A program made the position numbers and the translations under genes. Under the pieces are notes generated by a model that saw nothing but the letters and a program-made list of their open reading frames with translations, was not told where the DNA came from and did not search any database. Below are positions 47,735 to 59,875 of a DNA stretch of 64,000 nucleotides, piece after piece. Origin of the DNA: Eleusine coracana subsp. coracana (Eukaryota > Streptophyta > Magnoliopsida > Poales > Poaceae); assembly GCA_032690845.1 (NCBI GenBank), contig CM064420.1, forward strand, positions 59,570,707 to 59,634,706. Direction: 5' to 3'. The stretch's first letter is position 1; each line of letters opens with the position of its first letter.

Positions 47735-48030
47735 GAGTCTTCTGTGCAAGGGTTAGAGACTCGTGCGCAGCATTGCACAACGTGTCCAGAATCCAGAGAT
47801 ACCTTCTTGGAGTTCAATATTTGTGCGAAGCGTCATGAAGATAACGTTTGTGTGCGAGTCGGGGGATGTTTCATATTCATCATACGCGGGTGCTGAATGC
47901 ATGCATTGTGTATATATACGAAACTGATACACATCGGAAATGCTTCCATCGGCATGTTCTACAAGCTCATCTGTAACTGTAAACTGTAAGCTGCCACAAA
48001 ACTGGATTTCAAGATCCAAAGATGCGCGGC
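47735..48030. terminator. Convergent 3' ends of TCP11 and MPH1
   Basis: The stops of the two convergent genes are only 296 bases apart, so their 3' UTRs probably overlap or abut. No precise polyadenylation site is assigned. Confidence 0.4.
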
Positions 48031-48920
48031 TCACGAGGACAGCTGCTCCGCGTCTGGCGAGGCCGTCTCCGGGGCAGAGGCCTCCACGGTGGGCGCCGTC
48101 TCCGGTGCAGGGGCCTCGACCGGCGCGTCGGGGGCGGGGGCCTCCTCCACCGGCTGGGGCTGGAACTTGGCGACGTAGTAGCTGAGCGGCGGGCCTTTGT
48201 AGTCTGCTGCCGGCACCTGCGGCTGGTTCTTGCTCACCTGGATGAGGATGGACGAGGCCGCGGCGACGGTGATGAGGACCAGCCCGCCCGCGATGGCCGC
48301 CGTGTTCTCGGCCCCCTCCGACGACGAGCCCGCCGCGCCGGAGCTGAGGACGCTCTCCGCCACGTACACCGTCGGCTGCGCAGTTCAGCCCACAGAATCA
48401 AATAATTGACTACTGTACCTTATCTCTTTCAGAGGTGAGAACCCGTAGAACTGATTATGTGAACAGTACCTCGACAGAGTAGATGTTGGTCTGGCCGGCG
48501 GTGTCCTTCTCGATAAGTCCAGTCCACCCCTTCTTCTTGGGCGGGAAGGTGCCCACCACCTGGGTCCTCTCCTCGGCCAGCCACTCCGCGCTCAGGCTCC
48601 CGACCTGCACGCACAAATCCAACTTAGAAGACGGCCAGAATGGCTTCGAGTAGGGAATCGAAGAACGGCGTTATTACCTCCTTCTCGGGAGCGCACTCCT
48701 CTTCGTTGCAGTCGGCGTCCTCCTGCGGCGGCGCGGGCGGCGGCGGCGAGGAAGGAGAAGGCGAGGACGAAGCGTTGCAAGTGAGCAGGAACTGCCGGCC
48801 GCTGCTGCTAATGCCGCCGGCGACGGCGAGGCTTCCCCGCACGAGGGTCGCCTGGGGCTTGCTGCTGCTCAAGAAGATGCAGCCGCTCGCGGAGAGCATG
48901 GACTGCGCAGGGCACGCCAT
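48031..48920 (-). CDS. MPH1: Photosystem II maintenance protein MPH1
   Basis: Three exons: 48920-48678, 48604-48470 and 48375-48031, phase 0 throughout, 240 residues. The N-terminal 50 or so residues are Ser/Ala-rich with few acidic residues, as in a chloroplast transit peptide. The mature part has a Pro/acidic stretch and then GSLSAEWLAEERTQVVGTFP and PTVYVAESVLSSGAAGSSSE. One membrane segment follows (AAIAGGLVLITVAAASSILI, about 145-170). The tail is Pro/Ala/Glu-rich with repeated APAP/ETA units. These blocks match Arabidopsis MAINTENANCE OF PSII UNDER HIGH LIGHT 1, a thylakoid protein that protects photosystem II from photoinhibition. Function is by homology. Confidence 0.93.
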
Positions 48921-49813
48921 CGCTCCCTCCCCTCGCTTTGCAGAGATGCACGCGGAGACACGACAGGAAACGGGTGACGGGGCTGCCTGCAAGCTGCACG
49001 CCAGAGAATGAAGATTGTGGATCACTAGAGGCTCTGCTCTTCTCTCGGCCGTGCCTTCTGCTCGCTCCTGTGTGCAGGCAGGCGCGAGGAAATAAATATC
49101 TTTGCTGCTTCCGGCTAGTTGTCTGTGGACGCCAGTCCGTCCACGTTGGCGTATCGGCTGCTGCAAGGTGACGAACCAGACGGTCTCCCTTGGCCTTCAT
49201 TCCACCGTCACAAACACAGGCACCGTATAAACACACCGGCTTTCGCCTGTAAGACAGATGGCTGTGCACGGCTACAAAACGGTAACCACATATATCTACA
49301 AAAAAGGTAATCGTGACAAAAGAATGCCACCAAAGACCCTAGTTACACTTGTCATTCCTCCACTGAAAACAAGGAAAATGAACACTGGCCATTCTAAGAC
49401 AAGGGGAAATAATGTGTCAGTCAGAGGCAATTCAATAAATTTCAGTTTGCAACGGACTGCTAGAAGTTTGCTTGACGATTTTCCAACCAGCCTCCTATTA
49501 CACTCCAGGCCGCATCTCGTTTACATGTAAGGCAAATTATCGCAGAAGCATGGTTCAAAAGCCATAAAATCTGGCTGAAGAGGGCACTTTTTATATTGCA
49601 TCAATATCCATAACAAACTAGGGTGAAACATAAGTTAATTTCTTCCTACAAAAGGGAAAAAAAAGGCACAAGTTCCCTATCTGACGACACTAGACCAGCC
49701 ACGAGGAATGGCAACCATGGCGAATATATTAGGCAGAGCACAGTGCTTCCTACCAAACCCTGTAGTATAGCACAGCTCCCCCATATTATACGGTCTAGCG
49801 GTCATATTTGGGC
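48921..49813. other. MPH1 promoter and 3' flank of the DDT gene
   Basis: No coding region seen. The MPH1 promoter and leader occupy the left part. From about 49500 to 49813 lies the probable 3' UTR of the leftward DDT-domain gene. Confidence 0.4.
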
Positions 49814-52800
49814 TCAGTTGTCCTTCCACTTGTTAACATACTTGAGGAATGCCATCGAAGGGTTATCCTTTGGTTGAGCCCGAACTCGTGTTGAACGGCG
49901 CAGCACAGCCTCTTCAAGTAGCATCTTGTGTGCGATATCCTTTGATCGTTTTTCCAGGGCAGTACTGTCACATGAACAAGAATCAATAATTAACAAAATA
50001 GTAATAATTGCAGTTCTGAAACAAATCTGGAAGGTCAGATCATGGCATGCAAGAAGACAGTGTAGATACTACGTCACAGAACCCAATCACAATTTTGATG
50101 ACGTACCTTATCTTACTATAGAACTTCTCTAGCTGTTTTTTCAGAGCTCTCTCCCTTATACCTTTCACATTCAGTGAGCCCATGAGCGCATCAAGCTGTT
50201 ATTTCAAGGAAGTTTTATTGTCATATCAACTATAAATGTGCAACATATGGATTTCAGTAATTAGAGCATCACAATCACCTCTTCCTTAGTGCTGTAGTAA
50301 CCCCATTCTCTGGAATCTGCATTTTCAACAAAAAGCCTTCCTTCACGCCTAAAAAACCAATACCTATTATAGTCCCTGTCTTTGCCAAGGGGACTTGAGC
50401 GGATGGATAGCTTCTCATACTCTGTGTCAAGCTTCCGCACCTGCAAACACATTAAATATGTTAAACATAACAGCAAGGCTAGATACCAATAGTTGTAACT
50501 GTAACTACTGATGGAAGATGGTTTGAATACTAAGACATGAATCAGGTTCTGACCAAATGCTGTTTCCCATCTGTCTTGCCTCGAGAGATATTGTTCTTGT
50601 CCACTTCGTCTGTTCCCCTAACCTGAACATCGATGTTCCCACCGCCATCTTGCACTCCATCTATCTGTTCTTCTTTATTTTCTGCACCAGTTTCAGGGTT
50701 GAGGTTTTTCTCTTCCTTCTCTGCTCTGATACTCTTTTTTCTTGTTGCAGTAAGGGCTTGTTTCTGATCCACCCGCTCAATCAGTAACTCTCTAATGGCA
50801 GAAGTTGTAACAGCTTCCTCCACTAGTTCTCGGAGAACCTTTAGCTTTATAGCAGTGTCAAGAAGACCATAATACCCTCGTCTCACTGTCGAGATGTTAC
50901 TGGCAAGGTCTTCAATTTTTGTCATTTCCAAGAAATCACATAGATATTCACCCCATGTTACTAAACTTACCTGCAACGCATACAGGAAAACAGGATGAAG
51001 AGGGCATCCAAAGGGAGCAGGATCTTGGTTTTAAACACAAAGGGGGAGAAAAAAACCTTTAACTTCCGTTTCTTGTTCTTCAAAATGGTGAAATAGTCAC
51101 CTTGATCCTTAATAAGCAAGTGAAAAATAGCTGCATGCAATTCTACAAGAAGAACACTGCTTTCTTTGTGGCAAATTGCATTCTCCAGATCCGTAAGTGA
51201 AAATGGGGACAGCTTCAGAAGCCTCGAAAAAGACATGCAGAAGTCCCATACCATAAGGAGATCTCCCACACAATATCTTGGCACCCTAAAATCTGTTGCC
51301 AAAAGAGGTCTCTTTGACAAAGCAGGATCATCTCCAGCAGGCCTTAGTAAAAGATCATCTATTGGATACTTAACTGGCACACCTGTATTTCCATCATCTG
51401 GCAACCATACACAAGTCAATAATTAGCTTGGGAGAATCACACGAGTCAAAAAGGCTGCTAACAAAAATCATTGCTACAAGTGCTGCTCAGTTAAATCACC
51501 TCTCTTCAACTTTTTGCCCCCATCTTCAGTAGTTCCATCAGCTTGTCGTTTTCTTCCTCTTTTTCGCAAACCTTCATTATACTAGAAACAGAATGGTAGT
51601 TTAAGTACTATAACACACTCAGAAATAAGATAAATGAATGTAGTGTGATTACCAATATGTCTTCAGGGGGATCACTGGGTATGCCATACTTTTTGGAAAG
51701 ATGCTCATGTATAACCCATGGGGTACTTTGTGACGTTGCATCTCTAATGAAAATCCTTAGTATATTTCTGCTGACAGGCGCCCTCCGCTGAATCAAATCT
51801 GCAGCTTTGACAACTGACGTGCTGATTACAGTCTTGCCCCGACCAAACCAACCAACCTCATATGCCTTTGAGTTACCAGAATCTAAAATCTTCAAAATCT
51901 TGCAAGGTGTCTCAGAACCATCCTTTTTAGCATACAACTCTATTCCCTCAAAAACCTCTTCCTGCAAACTTGCATATATCTTATTGACAAGTTCATTTAA
52001 TCCAAGAGTGCCTGAAACAACAGGTAAATATTACTATTTCCACTCTGGTTAGTGCAAAAACAAAGATGAGTAAAATGATAAACAGTTCATGATGCTCACG
52101 GAATAACAAAGGGTAGCCACCATCCACTACACTATGTACTTTGGTTCAACAACAATGCAACTTTTGTCATGTAACTATCAACTGTGCAGTCATATAATAT
52201 AACTGGAATCTATAGCCTACGATCAAATGAAAATAGCTATATTGACGTTACAACTAAATCAATCATCTAAAACAGATACAATTCATAGATGCCAGTACCG
52301 GATATGCAGATACTAAAAGTTAAAAGAAATTGAAACACTTATAGCAACATCATTTTCAGTGACAAACATATAAAGCAATCAAAGAAATAAGCCTAAGTAT
52401 CTCATTGTGGCTTTATCAAGTGGAAGATAGGTGAAACTAAGTATGTGAAATACTGATATTTTAGCAGGACTGCTAGCATCAATAGTTTACCTTTGGACTT
52501 GTTGATAGCATTAATAGTATAACTTACTAATCATTGAGGAACAAACTTACAATAGATTTGTGCAATCCAAACACCAAAGACATGATGAAACATAGAAACT
52601 ATTATGTTCTGAATCTTACTGTATTGAGTCATCCGAAGAACATAGGCCATAAGCTCAGCCGGCAATTTCTGAGCCTTCTCCATCGCATTATGCTCAGATA
52701 CCAAAGCTTCTTCAAAAGTTAAATTAGACTTGCCAGACACCTTACATGTCCAAAGCCTTTGGCGATAAAGATTTACCTGTTTTAGGTATTCTCTGATTGA

Positions 52801-53089
52801 TTGTTAAGAATACAAGTATCAGAAATTGCAGTGCTAAAACACACTTCACTGCAGACATGAAAGGTACAAAATCCTACATTTGCAATAAAGCTTATGAACA
52901 AATATTATTATTTGTTCAGACACAATAACAATAAACTAAGCTGCAAGCCAACAGAATTGTCATGCAAAAAGGATACTGATAATCTCGGAATATCTCTTTT
53001 GTGAACCGAATTTGGAAAATCTTCTCTTTAGGATCCAAATCCTTGGGGGGCTCAAGCAAGGAGAAAGGTTTCCTCTTCAAGAGAGGCAT
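49814..53089 (-). CDS. WAC/DDT/WHIM-domain chromatin protein (DDR4-like)
   Basis: Nine coding exons: 53089-52977, 52792-52620, 52011-51653, 51581-51500, 51397-51057, 50970-50554, 50440-50279, 50195-50107, 49964-49814. Phases agree and give 628 residues. The N-terminus (MPLLKRKPFSLLEPPKDL, IFQIRFTKEIFRDYQEYL) is the WAC/Acf1 DNA-binding domain. A TPWVIHEHLSKKYGIP block follows, then the DDT domain (VGDLLMVWDFCMSFSRLLKL, about 285-320). WHIM motifs come next, including SPLGKDRDYNRYWFF near 510. A Lys/Glu-rich linker lies between. Such proteins are nuclear accessory subunits of ISWI-type remodellers; the small plant form is DDR4. The first coding exon follows a 5' UTR intron with its acceptor near 53107. 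Confidence 0.92.
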
Positions 53090-55102
53090 TGGGCCTGTGA
53101 TGCAACCTGCAAAATAATAGAGCAAGACATTCATAACTCCCACAAAACTAGTGCATTCAAATGGGAAACTACAATCTCATTTGAGTGGTCATGGAAAACC
53201 ATAAAAGACAGCAAACAGACTAATCAATAATACAAATCTGCAGACAGTGTATGAGCATATACAACTAAAGCAATAATCACATGCTACATCATTTTTTAGA
53301 GTCCATGGGCCAAAGCCCCAGTTCCAATTGCAATGCAAAAGAACATCAACACATTTACAGCACAATTTGATGCTCTCCTCACCCAAGAATCACACTTTTC
53401 TACATCTCACATCACTTCCACCATTATCCTATCACATATGTGTATCCGAGCAGCTTCCCATCTCCCGGAAGCCCGTTCAGGTGAAGACATGCTACATCGT
53501 TTAAACACTGTGTTCTTGCACAAGCTATAACAGCCATCTAATGTAACCAGCTAAGCCATCTACGACTCAAGCAGAGAATCATGAATACAAAGCATGCCAG
53601 AAATTCAGGAAGACGTGAGAGCCAGTACTTTCGTTAGGCACATAATCATTGACAGCACTGCACGCTTCAACACAACATTACAAGGAAGCCATCTAATCTA
53701 ACACTGCTGAACAATGTGAAAAACATTCCTGTCTCTAGCCTCGCAAAATGGCCAAGAGCAGCTAAAAATGAACGGGGTAATAGCCGAGGACCCGAAACAC
53801 AAGGAGATCCTCGCTTTACCATCTTCCACAGGGATCCTTAAACCATGTGCCGCTACCTGTCGCGGCTCCTGTCTGCCTCCAGGGTTCCTAGCCCCCATTG
53901 GGCAGGGCAATCCCTCTCCGCACCCATCTCGGCCGCAGGTCGGCGGCACCGTACGCGCCTCATCCCCTACCGAACCCACGGCCGCACGCGCCGGGGAGCA
54001 GCGGCGTGATCCGTCCCAGCCCAACAAATAAGAAGGACGACAAAAGGAAAGAAAAACGACTCTAGGGTTCCGGGATCTCACCACCGAGCAGATGTCCGAC
54101 GAACAAGGCACGTCGGCGGGTGGCCGGCGATGCTGGGAAAGTCGCCGAGGGGCTGTGCGGGGCGGGAGGAGGGAGCCTCGCGGAGGGAAGTGGACGGACA
54201 CGGCGGCGGCAGCCTCGAGGATGCGGAGGCGGATGCGAAGCTGGTCGCGCGGGCGCGGGGGCGTTTGGGTGCGATTGGTTTGGCGCCTTCGTTTTCGAGT
54301 TGGGCGCCGGGGCCGTGGTGAGGAAGAGGAGGAGACGAATGGGGATTGCTTCAGAATGGGAAAAGTAACTTATTTTCTACGCCGGTGAGCTTGAGCGCGC
54401 GTAAACGGATCTTCTCCAGAAATTTCGGAGGTTCTCTCTGTGCGCCTGCGACTGCGATACAATTTTTCACTCTTCCAAATTTCGCGGGAACAAGAATTTC
54501 CTTTTTGTGAAACGAAAGCAACATACTGTCAGTGATATCCAGAAGATGGTCTCGATGAGACGATGACATTCATTAAAACTTTGTCTTTTTTTTTTCTCTT
54601 TCACGAGAAAATGTTCATTAGAACGGATGTTGATAAAATGTGATACCAATACTGGAGTTTTCTCAAGACAACATAGACGCTATGTCATTACAAATGCTGG
54701 AGTGTGATATTCACCAAACTTATCGAGGTGTTTTTGGTTTGGAGTAAGGACTTTATACGCAAGTATGGTTTGCTTTCACTTTTCTCTTAGTTTTTTTTTT
54801 CTTTATATATCAGCCCAACGTGGCATGCAACGTGTGAGACGTGGCTGCGGGAATATAGGCGCGTGGCTGTACTTGACCCACGTTCACTGTGACCGCGTCG
54901 CTTCGCTCCGTTTCGCACGGGAGTACAACAAAGTAGCTAGGCTTTCTTTGGGCTCTACCTGCATTTTGAGGCCCAATTTTAGCTTAGGCGGCACATCAAG
55001 CTGGGCTGTTTTTGGCTCGGGCCGTACATCAGCTGCCTCAAATGTTCACCAAGACCCGGCCGGGTCCACTCAACGACTCGACGCATTTCGGCTTCACTCC
55101 CG
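53090..55102. other. 5' UTR/promoter region between DDT and TFC-C genes
   Basis: The divergent genes share this 2 kb. A GC-rich block at 53830-54300 with CTAGGGTTCC (AACCCTAG on the other strand, near 54061) is probably the transcription start area of the DDT gene, separated from its coding start by a 5' UTR intron. The stretch 54400-54950 is noncoding, and 54950-55102 is the TFC-C leader. Overlapping GC-rich ORFs here have no family signal. Confidence 0.45.
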
Positions 55103-56179
55103 ATGCCATCCGACGCCGCCGCTGCTGCTACCGCCGGAATGGAGCCGGAGCAGGAGCCCGATCAGCCGAAGGCCGCCACCGCGGGAAACCGCAAGCACCT
55201 GGCCATGCTCGAGCGCCTCTCCAAGCGCTCCTCCACCTCCTCCGCCGCCGCCGCGCCCTCTTCGGACCCCGCCGGCGCGTCCCCCGTCGAGGCCTTCCTC
55301 TCCCGCTTCGCCACCGCCAAGCTCGCCGCGGAGTCCGCTCTCTCGGCCTGCCGCGCCTCCCCGGGTGACGACGCGCCCGCCTCCCTGGCGGCCGCGGCGG
55401 CCGCCATCGACGACCTCGACCGTCTCGTCGCCGAGGCGTCCCACGCGCTGCCGCCCTACGAGCTCCGCTCCGCCCTCGCTGCTGCTGCCGACCTCCGCGC
55501 CGCCCACAGGGTTGCCGCCTCTGAGCTCCGGCCCAAGAAGTCCTTCTCCTTCAGGAACAAGAGCAAGGCGCCCAAGAACCCGCCTCAAGATCCTGCCACC
55601 GTGCCGGTGCCGGAGCAACCAAAGCCTGCCCTTAACGCGATCCTTCCAGGGCTCGGGTTCCGGGGCAGTGAAGGCGCCACCTTAGTAAAGGATCTGAGGG
55701 TCTCCAATGACAAGGATGGGGATTTCACGCTTGCAGATTTGGTTTCCTGCGAGGTCTATCTCAAGGGCAAATGCCGGGCACTGTACGTCCACAAGCTCAG
55801 AAACTGTCGTGTGTTCGTCGGGGCTGTTCTCGGCTCGGTGCTCATTGAGGACGTCGAAGGTTGCACATTTGTGATGGCAGCACACCAGATCAGGATTCAC
55901 GAGGCGAGGGCCACGGATTTCTACTTGCGGGTGAGGAGCAGGCCAATCATTGAGGATTGTGGCGGTGTGAGGTTTGCACCGCATGCTTTGAAGTATGAAG
56001 GGATTGAAGAGGATTTGAAGGATTCTGGGCTTGATGAGGAGACTGGGAATTGGGCCAATGTGGACGACTTCAAGTGGCTCAGGGCAGTGCAGTCACCGAA
56101 TTGGTGTTTGGTTCCAGAGGAAGATCGGATGCAGATTGTCGACATTTCGCAGGTTCGTGATCAGGAGACTGGTACCTGA
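55103..56179 (+). CDS. TFCC: Tubulin-folding cofactor C (PORCINO homologue)
   Basis: A single exon of 358 residues. The N-terminal half is Ala-rich and helical (NRKHLAMLERLSKR, VEAFLSRFATAKLAAES), corresponding to the tubulin-binding spectrin-like part. A Pro-rich linker follows. From about 185 to 340 lies the C-CAP/TBCC beta-helix. Its arginine finger R264 stands in QIRIH, the residue that in TBCC stimulates GTP hydrolysis by beta-tubulin in the cofactor complex. FYLRVRSRPIIEDC and WANVDDFKWL are further conserved blocks. The protein releases native alpha/beta-tubulin dimers. A second ATG at 55139 (MEPEQEPDQ) could be the true start. A broken copy of its 3' end lies 0.8 kb downstream. Confidence 0.94.
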   Translation: MPSDAAAAATAGMEPEQEPDQPKAATAGNRKHLAMLERLSKRSSTSSAAAAPSSDPAGASPVEAFLSRFATAKLAAESALSACRASPGDDAPASLAAAAAAIDDLDRLVAEASHALPPYELRSALAAAADLRAAHRVAASELRPKKSFSFRNKSKAPKNPPQDPATVPVPEQPKPALNAILPGLGFRGSEGATLVKDLRVSNDKDGDFTLADLVSCEVYLKGKCRALYVHKLRNCRVFVGAVLGSVLIEDVEGCTFVMAAHQIRIHEARATDFYLRVRSRPIIEDCGGVRFAPHALKYEGIEEDLKDSGLDEETGNWANVDDFKWLRAVQSPNWCLVPEEDRMQIVDISQVRDQETGT

Positions 56180-56952
56180 GCTGCCTGGGAGGGTTTGATG
56201 TCAACTCTACTTTTGTTTTATAGTTCTGGATTGGCTATTGAATTTCGTGTGGTTCTTATGGAAACTAAGTTTTGGTTCGTTTGAAGTTAGTGCCTTACAA
56301 TGTACCAAGAACTTATTGAATTCAGAATGTGAAGCATAAAACACTTTATTGTCTCTAAACAGGCTGTTATCTCATTCGTTGGTATGCATATCTAGTGTTG
56401 ATACACTGCACATTCTGATGAATCTGAAGCAGGTTCATGTTGGAATTCTGCTCCATCGCATGATTTTTCATTTTTCCAATTACAGTGAGAACCTCTGCTT
56501 TCACTGATTGCGTTATGTTTAATTCGCCTATAGCATGCATAATAACATTCCAAAGCCATTAACTTTATGATGTATGAAATTTGAGTTGGCTGCAGTTGTT
56601 GTTTAGTGGTCTAAATTGCAGATGCAGACATTTCACATGTGACCACTGTCCATTGATGAATTGTCGATGTGCCTGTTGTTGATCTGCATAGCTCAAGACT
56701 GCAAAATGGAAACCATGTCATCTTTCTGTAATGCAAGAGAGATGATATTCTAGAGCCTTCAAGGTGCTGATGCAGTGAGGAGTCACGGGGCAGTTGAGGA
56801 GTGCCTGGCTGCCTGCTGACTCCAAGGTTTGCTCCGAAGTCTGAACTCTGCAATCCGCACTACAGAGAGTGGGTTTGCATTTCTGAATTCTGCAGTCGTG
56901 CAGTAGACGCTTCATTGTCCAGCATGAATCCCAGTTTTCAGTAGGCTTGCAG
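56180..56952. other. TFC-C 3' UTR and spacer
   Basis: 3' UTR-like sequence downstream of the stop. No gene seen. Confidence 0.4.
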
Positions 56953-57230
56953 TTGCAGGAATCTCTGTTGAAGAGGATTTGCGGGATACTAGGCACGCTG
57001 GCAAGATTGGTAACTGGGCTGATGTCGACACTCAACAATTTCGAGTGGCTGGAAGCAGTTGAAGTCACAGAATTGGTGTTTGGTTCTAGAGGAAGAACAC
57101 CGTCTATCTCTTGCAAGTTTGTGGACAGGGGAGACGGTAGCTCAGCTAATTCAGGCCTTGCTGTCAGCTATCATCAAGTTTTACTGTTCTAGATTGGGTA
57201 TTGAATTATTGATGCATCTGGAAATCAAAT
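56953..57230 (+). pseudogene. Partial duplicate of the TFC-C 3' end
   Basis: With shifts it reads GIS-EEDLRDT, then KIGNWADVD, FRVA and NWCLVLEE, matching residues 299-341 of cofactor C. It goes on to the GACAGGGGAGACGGTAGC stop region and the 3' UTR phrase TTCTAGATTGGGTATTGAAT. Stops and indels are present. It is an old tandem copy of the last roughly 60 codons plus UTR. Confidence 0.8.
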
Positions 57231-58175
57231 TTTTGGGAGTAATATCTTACTGTACATTGTACGAGGAGGTTGCTGAATTTTGGGAGTTAAATTTTTGGGA
57301 GTAATGTGAGGTACGAAACAGTTTTGATGATCAAGAAACACGCTTCTCTTGTTGGGAACTTGGGATTGTACCCGTTACCCATAGCATTCGACCTTGTTAT
57401 GTCGTGACTTCAACTGAGAATATTTTGAATACTTTGGTTTTATGGTACTAGGTGTGGTAATTCCTGATGCATGAAATTTACCATATTTGAAATTTGTGTT
57501 AGTGAACTCACTGTCATGAAACTGCATTGAGACTTTGTGCAGCTGATAAAATGGAAACAAAATGTTGTATAAAGTGTATCTCAAAATGTACCTGTCATAA
57601 CAGAGGAGTATACATGTCGAGTGTCACAATTACAAATACATGAAGAAAGGGTAATAGGTCTTTGTTACAAAGACATAAGTGTTTGGATACTCATTTGTTT
57701 TGGATGTGTCACGTCTGATTCGTTTTTCGGGACAATTGCGTCAACACCTCTCTTTGTTATTAGTCGTGGGATGTTAAGATCAACCGCCTTATGTATAAGG
57801 GTATTGCATTATTGTAAAAAAAAATATCCTGAATAACTTAATCAAGGATGAGACTGCAAATACAAATACAGTATACTAGGCCCTAAAAAACTACTGATAC
57901 AGTACTAGATTAGTTTCCGGTAAATACGAATACAGTACACCAGATGCCAAGGGTTCTGGTCAACCGTTTTCCACATCCATCTCCGAGCAAATATCGACGC
58001 AAATCCGACGGCCGAGGGGCAGTCCAGGAACGTCCTCTTTTTTCATTTTTTATAAGCACAGTCCAGGAACGTCACGGCACGCAAAGAACACGCCTTGCGC
58101 GATACGAACGGAAACGGAACAGATATGAGTACGAGCCTGGCCCACCGTGATGATAGATAAATAACTCCGTCTACA
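57231..58175. other. Intergenic DNA
   Basis: No gene or delimited repeat. The rightmost few hundred bases form the IAN gene promoter. Confidence 0.4.
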
Positions 58176-59875
58176 CGCGCCGGCGCGCCGTACGCCGGGA
58201 GATAAACCGACCGCGACTCGCGCAGCTCCTTCTACTTCCTTCCCTCACATCGCCCCGCCGCGCCGCCGATTCTTCGCCAGCAAGTAAAGTAATCCTCGTC
58301 TCCTCTCCGCATCCTTTTGCTCGTTTTGGTTGGTGCAGTCTACGGGGTTGACTGCAGCTCCGGCGGGAATTTCCACCGTAGCGCGTCGCCCGGCGATTTT
58401 CTTCCTGCTTGTTGATTGAATTGATCGATCGGGTGAGGACCGAGTATGATGGATTTCTTCTCCGTTCGGCGGAGTTTGATTCAGTCGCCTGGAACGTTAG
58501 ATTGATCAGATCGATGGGTGCGGCGAGTGTTCTTTCCTTCACGGCCAAGGCTGCTCAGTCTGGGGCCATGCTTCCGTGTGGTAGATCGGGTTATTGGCAT
58601 CGGCGCAGCAGTATTTTGGCATGTTGACTGTACAGATTCGTTTTGGTGGGATTTGGACTTATCTACTAGTTAGGATCGAGATGAGTTACTCATGGGTTTA
58701 GCACGCTGTTTTTGCACTTCCACGTAACAGATGCTTTGTGCTCCGCAACCTCTACGACCTTCATGACATGTTGATGTGTTTCTGGTTGATTAGGCTGCTA
58801 CTATGTTAAAGGATAAGTATAATTAGTCTGAGAGATTCATGCTGTTGTTTTGCACCACGCATCGTCCCTTTAATGGGAAGTCTTCGCCTGTAACTCAGTT
58901 CGACCACTGAAGTTCCTTATTCTGAACACACTGCATTGTATTTGCGGGAATACTAGATTTCAGTCGATTGAAATCGGTGGAATTTTCAGTCGATGGGTTT
59001 GACACAGGCGGTGGATTTTTTTTTGTTATTTATTTATCTGTAGGATTATTTGTATTAATTAGTGTTATGTATAGACTATAGAAAAGTTTTGTCCTTTTGT
59101 ATCCATTAGATCTAGATCCAAGGGCTAAAAGCGTTGATTGAAAAGAACCCTCATTTTCAATCGATTGAAAATTAGATGCTCCCTTGTATTTGTGTCGACT
59201 TGAGCCGGTCCTGGTGACTTGAACCCTAGATTTTGTAAGCTAAGTAGACCTCTGGTCTGCCATCCTTTTCCTCCATCATATAAGTTGGATTAGCCAGTAA
59301 AATTTGATCCACGCTGCTTCATGCTGTACTATTCAGTAGGTTCACTATGGCAATTACTTGTTTGATCTAAAACCCAGATTTACCTTTTTGTTGATTCCTC
59401 TGATTATGAACATATGTGCCATCCTTTTTCTTTGGAGGTCATGTGTCATCCCTCCCTTTCTCTAAATGTGAAATAGATTTCTCCAAATATCTTAGTGCAG
59501 GCGGTATTTCCACCATGAATGAATATATATGATCAGATTCTGATAGGCAGCATATGATTAGTTGGTTACACCTGTTCTGTGCCATGTCACGGTTTTTCTT
59601 TCCATTTGCAAATCAATCAGAAGTAAATGATAACTTAGATTATTCTAATCTTGCCTTAATTATTTCCTATTGCGTGAACCTTTTTAATAACTATTCCAGT
59701 GAAACATTTACTTGTTCTCTGCTTCAATATGTTATGCAAGCAATACTTTAAGTCATGAATGCCTTTTTGTGGCCTCAGTTCACTTTGTTGTATATAAGTT
59801 GTTTCACATTAGTATAACTGATGAGTCAATTCCTGATGCCCTGATTTCATTCATGAACAGAAGGCTACTCTTGCA
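58176..59875 (+). promoter_or_regulatory. IAN gene 5' UTR exon and leader intron
   Basis: GC-rich sequence at about 58176-58290 looks like a first untranslated exon, probably ending near CCAGCAAG|GTAA-like sequence at 58285 (exact donor not certain). A long T-rich intron then runs to just before the coding start at 59876. The intron houses MITE copy B. Confidence 0.45.
58945..59183 (-). mobile_element. Mutator-type MITE, copy B
   Basis: 239 bases flanked by exact 9-base duplications TTGTATTTG (58936-58944 and 59184-59192). It matches copy A (43384-43638) over its length in opposite orientation, including the CAATCGATTG palindrome near each end. It lies in the leader intron of the IAN gene. 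Confidence 0.88.

Noticed and set aside
55094..55618. 174-codon minus-strand ORF over the cofactor C gene
   Set aside because: It is Gly/Arg-rich shadow coding opposite a strongly supported exon.
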